Source: a bacterium (lineage in GTDB: Bacteria; Babelota; Babeliae; Babelales; RVW-14). Taken from it: a stretch of DNA of 14,396 bases. Each line of letters begins with the position of its first letter. Position 1 is the stretch's first letter. The stretch is from contig JAHFBQ010000027.1 of the NCBI GenBank assembly GCA_023249935.1, positions 2,612-17,007 on the forward strand, given 5' to 3'. Below, piece after piece: positions 7,181 to 13,520 of the stretch. The position numbers were made by a program, and so were the translations under genes. The notes under the pieces are model-generated. The model did no database searches. It saw only the letters and a list, made by a program, of their open reading frames with translations, and was not told where the DNA came from.

Positions 7181-7198
7181 TCCCCGCGAAGGCGGGGA
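7181..7198. repeat. GC-rich palindromic element between the methyltransferase genes
   Basis: TCCCCGC (7181-7187), loop GAAG, GCGGGGA (7192-7198) form a perfect 7-bp stem, followed by TCCAG. The sequence is much richer in GC than its surroundings. It resembles the CCCGCGAAxGCGGGxATCCA palindromes scattered through many unrelated bacterial genomes, including Rickettsiales. No U tract follows, so it is not a standard terminator, though the hairpin could affect the dicistronic mRNA. Confidence 0.6.
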
Positions 7199-7241
7199 TC
7201 CAGCCATCCCTATCAAATCGCACTGTTATTTAGGAGTATTC

Positions 7242-8090
7242 ATGGAAACCTCAACACATGGTCGTTACAACATTAAAAGCAATATTGCCAACATGTATGA
7301 TTCTAAAATTGTAAACTCAACTAACTTCAACAGGCTACTTGCGCAACAAGACTCGCTTGCATTCAATCAGGACGGGATTCTCTTGCCGGGTGATTCATTA
7401 GTGTCATATCAAGCGCGGATAACTGATGATGCAAGCCGCCTGGCGGTATTGCACAGTCTTGAATTAAATACTACGCGCTTCGGATCATTGTTTTTAAAAA
7501 TCCCATCTCGAGACACAACGCTACTTGATGCCGGTTGCGGCGCTGGCGGATCGGGCATTTTAATTCATCAAACGTATGGTTGCAACGTTGAAGGCTTTAC
7601 CCTTTCACCTCAACAAGCAAAGTTTGGTAACGCCTCAGCAGAAAAATATGGCTGTGCCAAGTATGTTAAATTTGCCGTAGATGATATGACACACCTGACC
7701 AAACCAGATAACTACTTCGATCATATCTGGGCAAGCGGCAGTACCGAACATGTTTCATCACTTAATACCTTGTTCAAAGAATTTGCACGTGTCGCTAAAA
7801 ACAATGCGCGACTTGTCATCATCGCCTGGTGCGCGAATGACGCTGCCGTCAAAAAATCGGTAGATGAGCATTACCTAACCGATATCAACACCGCAGATTC
7901 TTATGTAAGCTCGGCTGCAAAATTTGGTTGGCACGATAGCTATCACCTGGATCTGACCGCACAATGGACACCATACTGGCAGTTACGCTCATATCCCAAT
8001 GAATGCACCGGCGCAGAACGATTTATGACTCCAGGGGCTGTATCGAACAAATTACAATATTTTATGTTCTGTTTTGATTTGAGTAAGTAG
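7242..8090 (+). CDS. SAM-dependent methyltransferase, geranyl-diphosphate C-methyltransferase-like, copy 2
   Basis: This 282-residue paralogue of the preceding gene is similar over its whole length, but has a shorter N-terminus. Motif I is LLDAGCGAGGSGIL (94-107), then EGFTLSPQQ (117-125), AVDDM (145-149), and C-terminal DLTAQWTPYWQLR (237-249) with ECTGAERF and QYFMFCFDL. A notable change is ASGSTEH (164-170) where copy 1 has ACESTEH. Gly166 thus replaces a Glu in the position that, as I recall, corresponds to the active-site Glu of geranyl diphosphate methyltransferase. This suggests a different substrate, or that only one copy is catalytic. TTTAGGAG lies 5 nt before the ATG. The gene ends one base before a strong hairpin and is probably co-transcribed with copy 1. 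Confidence 0.8.
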   Translation: METSTHGRYNIKSNIANMYDSKIVNSTNFNRLLAQQDSLAFNQDGILLPGDSLVSYQARITDDASRLAVLHSLELNTTRFGSLFLKIPSRDTTLLDAGCGAGGSGILIHQTYGCNVEGFTLSPQQAKFGNASAEKYGCAKYVKFAVDDMTHLTKPDNYFDHIWASGSTEHVSSLNTLFKEFARVAKNNARLVIIAWCANDAAVKKSVDEHYLTDINTADSYVSSAAKFGWHDSYHLDLTAQWTPYWQLRSYPNECTGAERFMTPGAVSNKLQYFMFCFDLSK

Positions 8091-8091
8091 A

Positions 8092-8141
8092 AAACAGAAG
8101 CAGACGGCCTCCCTCGATTGGGAAGCCGTCTGCTTCTGTTT
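8092..8141. terminator. Bidirectional terminator hairpin between convergent genes
   Basis: AAACAGAAGCAGACGGC (8092-8108) pairs perfectly over 17 bp with 8125-8141, and an inner TCCC/GGGA pair extends the stem. The stem is flanked by an A run on one side and TTT on the other. It lies in the 63-bp gap between the plus-strand methyltransferase pair and the minus-strand barrel gene, so it can end both transcripts. Confidence 0.85.
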
Positions 8142-8153
8142 AAATGCTACAGG

Positions 8154-10238
8154 TTAAAACTTATAGTCAAATCCTGTGTAGAAACCAACCGTTGAATCAG
8201 CACCAAACTGATAAAACGAAGTTACCCCTTCTCTACTTCTACGACGACCAACGCGATTTGGTTGCCCTTCTATATCGCGATATAATTGTCCTGGTTTGAA
8301 AATCCAGCCTTTAAAGTAGAGCGTACATCCCTTAACAATTTCGTAATTCATTACCACATTCAATTCTACACCCAAATGAGCACTCGCTTTTTTATCACTT
8401 AACCAACCTGGCGAAACACCGCCATTGTTGGCAGTTAATAATGCTCTGTAACGATCATTTGGGTGACGCCCGTTTTTATCCCATTTATAAGGAGCAGAAG
8501 CTTCCCAGAAGCTAATAACGTTTGGCTCTACTGTCAACTTTTTCTTATCCTGTAATGGATACCAAACAACGTTACTACCAACAAACATAAGATTTGAGTA
8601 ATCTCTAAAGTTATTGTCAGCAAACATCAACTGATTTATAAAGCTCGTTGGGCGTTGCAACACTTGGCGATCAAATACATAAAATGAATGTATCTCTTTA
8701 CCAACGTAGGCTGCACGTTGAGCAATAAACCCTTTGTACGTTTTGTTTTTCCCTTGATTTGGCTGTAATGCATTTACACCTTCTCCATTTTCAGTATTGA
8801 AAGGATACGCATCACCACCAATATACCCCGCAGCAACCGCAGCTTTGAGCGGCGCATCTTCAAATTTATAAGCCGCATCAACAAGGCCCATTAAGCCGCC
8901 ATAATTGACCTTAAATGCTTCACGAATTCGTGGCTGCCCCCACAAGCTTGAGTTAAAAACATCAAACATAACACCATTTCTATTGGGAGCTTGAACAGCG
9001 CGACCACCTGGCGCCACTAATAATGGTTGACCATTTCTATCAGCAGTACGGTTTACTGGAAGATTTGCGGCAGCTCTGACCGCATCGGTAACAGGCGCTG
9101 GTATACCAGTTTCACCATTAGTTAATCTGATATGCGTATATTCTTCTTTCACAGCACCATTAATATCTCTAGCCAACGAAACTTGATTACGATCAAACGA
9201 GAAAATTTCATGTTTTCCAAATTGCCCAGCCATTTCAACATTAAAATTAACACGCGGATGCTGCCAGTCAGTCATCATACCAACAGTTCCAAGCCAAGCT
9301 TTCGAATCTGCTTCAAATTCAATAGGCAATTCTGGGGCATCGGTATACATTGCATAGGGCTGAAATGCAAGATCACCACCTTGAGCTTTCGTCTTCAAAT
9401 CAGCTCGAACAGCAAAAGTAGCTCTGTCCTTGTCTTTTCCTCTTAAATTAGTAGGCCAATGCAAACGGTTTTGATACACAGGAGCTGCCACACTTGCAGA
9501 AATACCGTTGGTTGCTCGCCATTTGTTGTAATAAATATCCCATGTAAAATTTTTAGATACAGCACCTCTGATCAACACTCCCGGTGGCATCATAGGGAAA
9601 CGCGTAGCTCCAAATTCTCCTCCCCAACCGATTGTAGTATTTGCCAAATCTTCATGCAGACCAAGCGCTACCCCTCGACCTATTTCGTATGGAAAGTAAC
9701 CAACAGTAACAGAGATTGGATGATCTTCTAATCGATCAACCAACACACCAAAATTAAATTTCACCCAGCCTTGTTCAAGAAATACACGAGGGAAAAGGAG
9801 GGTATGTGAATGAGAATCTCCCGTTACAGCATTATCCAATGCCGCCGATCTTACCGTTACCGGTTCAAATCGATCATACGCATTATTGGATTGCCAAAAA
9901 TTATATGCTCTAAAATTAATAGCCATTTCAGTGGCAGCATCGCCAAAGGTTTTCTTCCCGTGATTAGCTTCTAACCCAAAATCAATACGACTGCGCATGT
10001 ACCAGTTTTCGTCTTCTGGATCTGTACCAAACAGAGTCGGTTTGTTGTAATAGAAGGCATCTTGCCTAATACGACCTTTTGGCTTAATTTCAAAATCTTT
10101 TACCTCAGGCTTTTTTACAGCAGAACGAGGCATTTCCCTTTCTATACCCTCATCAGCATTCGCCGAATACCCAAAAATTTGTGTACTTCCTACCATCACA
10201 GCGGCAAGAAGTAATACTCTTTTCATGTCCATAATCAT
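8154..10238 (-). CDS. Large outer-membrane beta-barrel protein (porin or exporter type)
   Basis: About 694 residues from the chosen start. A signal peptide (MKRVLLLAAVMVGSTQIFG) ends at a likely SANA/DEG cleavage site. The mature protein is rich in aromatic residues and in alternating polar/apolar strands (such as FNFGVLVDRL, VTVGYFPYEIGRG, FTWDIYYNKW, FNVEMAGQFG). It ends FYTGFDYKF, the terminal Phe signature recognised by the BAM machinery. The length suits a large single-chain barrel; some strands recall alginate-export-type barrels, but I cannot assign a family. The ATG at 10238-10236 is preferred because AGGAG lies 7 nt upstream. A GTG start at 10268 would put that site inside the gene and spoil the signal peptide. 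It follows pseudophosphatase copy 2 in the same direction after 110 nt, so it may be read through from set 2 or have its own promoter. Confidence 0.75.
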   Translation of the reverse strand: MIMDMKRVLLLAAVMVGSTQIFGYSANADEGIEREMPRSAVKKPEVKDFEIKPKGRIRQDAFYYNKPTLFGTDPEDENWYMRSRIDFGLEANHGKKTFGDAATEMAINFRAYNFWQSNNAYDRFEPVTVRSAALDNAVTGDSHSHTLLFPRVFLEQGWVKFNFGVLVDRLEDHPISVTVGYFPYEIGRGVALGLHEDLANTTIGWGGEFGATRFPMMPPGVLIRGAVSKNFTWDIYYNKWRATNGISASVAAPVYQNRLHWPTNLRGKDKDRATFAVRADLKTKAQGGDLAFQPYAMYTDAPELPIEFEADSKAWLGTVGMMTDWQHPRVNFNVEMAGQFGKHEIFSFDRNQVSLARDINGAVKEEYTHIRLTNGETGIPAPVTDAVRAAANLPVNRTADRNGQPLLVAPGGRAVQAPNRNGVMFDVFNSSLWGQPRIREAFKVNYGGLMGLVDAAYKFEDAPLKAAVAAGYIGGDAYPFNTENGEGVNALQPNQGKNKTYKGFIAQRAAYVGKEIHSFYVFDRQVLQRPTSFINQLMFADNNFRDYSNLMFVGSNVVWYPLQDKKKLTVEPNVISFWEASAPYKWDKNGRHPNDRYRALLTANNGGVSPGWLSDKKASAHLGVELNVVMNYEIVKGCTLYFKGWIFKPGQLYRDIEGQPNRVGRRRSREGVTSFYQFGADSTVGFYTGFDYKF

Positions 10239-10348
10239 TACTACACTCCTCATAAATGCTGCTATCACAAAGCAAGCACCTTATCATTGTATCCATTGCT
10301 ATTTCAAGCTATCTACTCAATCTTTCTCCTGCTCTCCTCATCCATTGA

Positions 10349-12280
10349 TTATTTTTTACTATTTTCAGCCGGCACAATTTTTACCAGCTCCTTTTTAGGA
10401 ACTTTTTCAACAACTTTGACCGATTCTGCAGGAGCTGCTGTTGGCTTTTCTACTACTTTAGCTACTGACGCCGGTGCTGCCGCAGGAGCTGCAACTTTTT
10501 GCTCTACCGGCTTTTCTGGTGCTGCCACTACTGCAACGGCTGGTTGCTCAGCAGCAACTTTCTCAACTACTGGTGCAGCTGCAGGAGCTGCTACCGATTT
10601 CTCTTCCACTTTAGCTACAGGTGCCGGTGCTGCCGCTGGCGATGCAACAGGAGCTGCAGCTTTCTGCTCTGCCTGCTTTTCTGGTACTGCGACCACTGCC
10701 GCGGCTGGTTGCTCTGCAGCAACTTTCTCAACTACTGGTGCGGCTACTATAGAAGCTGGTACAGCAGAAGCTGCTACCGATTTCTCTTCCACTTGAGACA
10801 CTGGTGCCGGTGCTGCCGTAGGAGCTGTTGCAGCAACTGGAGCCGCAGGAGCTGGAGTTACTGGCGCAGGAGCTGCTGCTACTGGCGCTGCTGGTGCCGA
10901 TGCTGCCGCAGGAGCTGCAGGAACTGCTGCTGGTTTTTTTACTACTGGTGCCGGCACTGCCGCAGGAGCTGCTGCTGCCGCAGGTGCAGCAGCTTTTTCT
11001 TCCTGTGCTTCAAAAAAGCCTTCTTCTCGAGACGCAAATGTTAAATCTTTACTATCTACATGGCGATTATAAACAGCAATTTTCCAGTCAGCATACTGTT
11101 CAGCAGGTTTTATAATCACAAAGGCATCATGCTCAAATTTAACCGCTTTCCTAACTAAGGAAGTCGGCGCAGATAATACCGTCCATGCCGTTGCATTTTC
11201 TTGCGATGCCAAACGGCGCATGCCATCCATTGGCTCAAAATCTTTGCGCTTGCGAATATCACGAATAGATGCTTTTAATGTCAGTACAGGCTTAGTAACA
11301 CCGCTTGGTTTTGCTACTTTATCGAGATCTAGAATAAGTTCATTGCTTCTTATAAAATCAGGATAATTCTCCTGTTCGTTAGTCCGATTTTGCAGAGCAG
11401 GATCCTCAATATAACTAGAGAAAATTATATAGGGAACTTCCTCTGCGGTCTTCTTAAAGGAGATGATACCATATGCTTCAACTGGCAACGTATTAAAAAA
11501 CGCATTAATTTGGTTGGCTAAGGGGATGCCGTCTGAAGCAAAGCGACGACCGGCAAGATCCAATTCTTGACGAAGCGAATGCTGCATCCATGTCTCATAA
11601 AATTCAAAAGCCCCACGCATATAAAAGATCTGCCCAGGATTTTTCTGCATCAGTTTTAGTACTACCGTTAATGTTTCTATAGAATAGGGCGCTCGACCAG
11701 TCACATTCCCAAGAAAAAAGATTGAGGTATTCGGCTTGATGATCTTGAAATTATTATCAAGGATCTTAAGTTCCTGCAACTTCAAAAGATCTCTAGTTAA
11801 CGAATGATATGCTGCATGAAGAATCCCAAACGCAACGAGCGTCGAATCGCGTTCTATTGAAAATTTACAAACGTGTAGTACCTTACGGTTAAGTTTCTCT
11901 TGCTGGCTTGTAACCTCTTCAAGCAAAACCTTCAACTGCCCACAAGAAAAAATAGGCGGACTAGCCAATTTAACTTTAGTAAGCAGAAATCTGGCACGTT
12001 CTTTAGCCAAACCAATAAAGGTTTCAGCAAATTTTTTCTTAAAAGTCGATTCAAAAACTGGTTTCATAACATCAGCGTTATCCAAGGGGATAAATTCTTC
12101 TGTTGTTTTTGCATATTTCACCAGATCTTGTAACGTTGTCAGGCCTCTATCATACACAGGAATAGGTCCAAATAAAAAATATCCACCTACAACAATGAGC
12201 AAGACACACGTCGCTATGACCATGTTTTTCTTAGAAAAAGAAGGTAATGAAAATCTCCCCAGACCGCTTTTTTTTTTCAT
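10349..12280 (-). CDS. Membrane-anchored degenerate PPP-phosphatase-like protein with Ala/Pro-rich tail, copy 2
   Basis: 643 residues: a basic N-terminus, one hydrophobic helix (20-38), FGPIPVYDRG, an extracytoplasmic domain (about 80-425) and a low-complexity tail (430-643). The domain follows the order of PPP phosphatases. FGILHAAYHSL (151-161) stands for VGDIHG-x-Y-x-SL, FLGNVTGRAPYSIETL (189-204) for FLGDYVDRG-x-x-S-x-ETL, and FYMRGAFEF (219-227) for F-LRGNHE. FFNTLPVEAY (261-270) stands for CFNCLPIAAI, YIIFSSYIEDP (284-294) for the CCHGGL-P strand, RKDFEPMDG (345-353) for RAHQVVEDG, and TVLSAP (367-372) for TLFSAP. Every recognisable metal ligand is substituted, so it should be a pseudoenzyme. 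The gene starts 13 nt after the channel stop, with GGTGGA before the ATG; codons 2-4 lie in a run of ten A (12268-12277), another slippage-prone tract. The fold assignment is manual. Confidence 0.75.
   Translation of the reverse strand: MKKKSGLGRFSLPSFSKKNMVIATCVLLIVVGGYFLFGPIPVYDRGLTTLQDLVKYAKTTEEFIPLDNADVMKPVFESTFKKKFAETFIGLAKERARFLLTKVKLASPPIFSCGQLKVLLEEVTSQQEKLNRKVLHVCKFSIERDSTLVAFGILHAAYHSLTRDLLKLQELKILDNNFKIIKPNTSIFFLGNVTGRAPYSIETLTVVLKLMQKNPGQIFYMRGAFEFYETWMQHSLRQELDLAGRRFASDGIPLANQINAFFNTLPVEAYGIISFKKTAEEVPYIIFSSYIEDPALQNRTNEQENYPDFIRSNELILDLDKVAKPSGVTKPVLTLKASIRDIRKRKDFEPMDGMRRLASQENATAWTVLSAPTSLVRKAVKFEHDAFVIIKPAEQYADWKIAVYNRHVDSKDLTFASREEGFFEAQEEKAAAPAAAAAPAAVPAPVVKKPAAVPAAPAAASAPAAPVAAAPAPVTPAPAAPVAATAPTAAPAPVSQVEEKSVAASAVPASIVAAPVVEKVAAEQPAAAVVAVPEKQAEQKAAAPVASPAAAPAPVAKVEEKSVAAPAAAPVVEKVAAEQPAVAVVAAPEKPVEQKVAAPAAAPASVAKVVEKPTAAPAESVKVVEKVPKKELVKIVPAENSKK
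10455..10790 (-). repeat. In-frame tandem repeats in the Ala/Pro/Val-rich tail of pseudophosphatase copy 2
   Basis: Two imperfect direct repeats, about 10455-10607 (153 bp, 51 codons) and 10608-10790 (183 bp, 61 codons), encode units built on VEEKSVAA, VVEKVAAEQPA-AVVA-PEK and EQK-AAP. A third, degenerate unit lies towards the stop codon. The wider tail (10351 to about 10993) is clearly richer in GC than the rest of the gene because of Ala and Pro codons, and it produces spurious long frames on the other strand. The composition recalls TonB-like periplasm-spanning linkers. Confidence 0.7.
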
Positions 12281-12293
12281 GATCCACCGTTTT

Positions 12294-13409
12294 TTAATAT
12301 AACAGAATGTAACCAGTCATTAGATACATAGTTAAGGCTATGGAAAAAAAGAAAATATCTCTCATTAAAGACAAAGTCTTGCCTGTTACAACAACTTCAT
12401 CACTTTGACTTTCTCCAGTAGAAACAACTTCCGCGGCAAGGCTCTTGTTAATCCTATACCATATGGAGGTCATCAAAAGATGAAATATAAAAATCAAAAA
12501 ACTGGTTAACAAGAAACCTAAATAAAATTTATCAAGCATAGTAAAATAGCCAACGCGCGGACTAGTTTGTTCAATCACATAACGATACCCAAGAATTGCT
12601 GTAACAGCGGTAATCGCAAGCGTAAAACGACCGGTATGATTATTAACATTCATAAGCAAACTCAACCATGAAAAAAGCAGTGCTGTAAAAATTGGTAAAA
12701 ACAATACACATAAATCTTTAAATGACTTTTTTACGACATTAATAGTAAAAGCTAAACATGGATATTCAATTATTTTCTCAGGTGAATATTCATCTAATGA
12801 CGTTGTAATAATTCCTGGTTGAGTAAGAAGAGAATGCACTCCCCAGTCTGAAGACTGAAAAGCATTCTTAGCAACGATAAAAGAATGCGCTCGATCAAGA
12901 TCACTAAACATCATTTCACTTGGTGGCAAATCATAGTTGACCATGGTTATTACAAGCCGATGGTTTGCAATAGGAAAACTACTGTGATTGAAGTCGCCTT
13001 TTACTTCCAACACTATCTGATAAGTCACTAAAAGTTTATCATCTTCAATCTTTATATTAGGAGCCGATTTTGAAAGAATCTTTCCTCCCTCCAACGTAAA
13101 CTTATCAATTACGTCAAGCCCAATTTGATATACATAAAATTCAAACCACAGAGCGCCATCTACTAAAAAGTTATTTTTCTGCACATCAAAAGCAGGAAAA
13201 CTTTTTATCATCAAGCCAGCCTGCATGTTAGCAGCAAACCCACTATATTCTTTTCGCTTCTCTACAGAAGCATTTTCGACTTTCGTCACGGGATCATCAA
13301 TTTGTGCTCTACCAATTCTCACCACAAAAAGTAAGCTGGTATACGCTATAAAAAGCAAAACGCTTAATAACTTAATGTAAAATTTAGAACCTTGACTCTT
13401 ATTTTCCAT
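12294..13409 (-). CDS. Pentameric ligand-gated ion channel (Cys-loop receptor family), copy 2
   Basis: A 371-residue paralogue of the channel at 1670-2797. The N-terminal hydrophobic segment is 12-31, the ligand-binding domain about 50-230, and the membrane helices lie near 233-254, 261-281, 289-315 and 350-370. Shared signatures are VDGALWFEFYV (83-93), the Pro-loop HSSFPIANHRLVI (142-154) without Cys, LFLPIF and SWLSLLMN in helix 1, RFTLAITAVTAILGYRYVIEQTSP for helix 2, and YFTMLDKF entering helix 3. The helix 3-4 loop is longer and more acidic than in copy 1 (STGESQSDEVV), so cytoplasmic contacts may differ. GAGGA lies just upstream of the ATG. It follows the binding protein gene directly (111-nt gap), while in set 1 about 2 kb of toxin and immunity genes intervene. 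The two copies could in principle form mixed pentamers. Confidence 0.85.
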   Translation of the reverse strand: MENKSQGSKFYIKLLSVLLFIAYTSLLFVVRIGRAQIDDPVTKVENASVEKRKEYSGFAANMQAGLMIKSFPAFDVQKNNFLVDGALWFEFYVYQIGLDVIDKFTLEGGKILSKSAPNIKIEDDKLLVTYQIVLEVKGDFNHSSFPIANHRLVITMVNYDLPPSEMMFSDLDRAHSFIVAKNAFQSSDWGVHSLLTQPGIITTSLDEYSPEKIIEYPCLAFTINVVKKSFKDLCVLFLPIFTALLFSWLSLLMNVNNHTGRFTLAITAVTAILGYRYVIEQTSPRVGYFTMLDKFYLGFLLTSFLIFIFHLLMTSIWYRINKSLAAEVVSTGESQSDEVVVTGKTLSLMRDIFFFSIALTMYLMTGYILLY

Positions 13410-13458
13410 GCATCCTCAGCCTGTTGGGATTTTTTTACCTAAACCACGCTACAGACCG

Positions 13459-13485
13459 GATAAAACAAATCTCAACTGTTTTATC
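13459..13485 (-). promoter_or_regulatory. 9-bp inverted repeat upstream of channel copy 2
   Basis: GATAAAACA (13459-13467) and TGTTTTATC (13477-13485) are perfect inverted copies around a 9-nt loop, in the 111-nt gap between binding protein copy 2 and channel copy 2. It may be an operator-like dyad or a weak RNA hairpin setting the expression ratio of the two genes. It lacks the GC-rich stem and U tract of a normal terminator. Confidence 0.4.
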
Positions 13486-13488
13486 AAT
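13479..13488 (-). promoter_or_regulatory. Decamer ATTGATAAAA upstream of channel copy 2
   Basis: The minus strand reads ATTGATAAAA about 70 nt before the channel ATG, overlapping one arm of the inverted repeat at 13459-13485. It is identical to the decamer at 2872-2881 and similarly placed relative to the paralogous channel gene. Confidence 0.3.
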
Positions 13489-13520
13489 TAAATAATAAAT
13501 ACTTTGCAAAGCTAGTATTT

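Noticed and set aside
7181..7198. Palindrome as a rho-independent terminator after the first methyltransferase
   Set aside because: The stem is followed by TCCAGCC rather than a T tract, and the next gene continues in the same direction after a short gap.
9132..9731. Plus-strand frames inside the outer-membrane barrel gene
   Set aside because: They lie antisense to a continuous 694-codon gene with signal peptide and terminal Phe. The products have no coherent domain or start signal.
10287..11115. Long overlapping plus-strand frames (Ala/Thr/Ser-rich, Cys/Arg/Trp-rich and Leu/Gln-rich)
   Set aside because: They are antisense images of the low-complexity Ala/Pro tail of the minus-strand pseudophosphatase. 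Skewed composition suppresses stops in all frames; there are no ribosome sites and no domain features.
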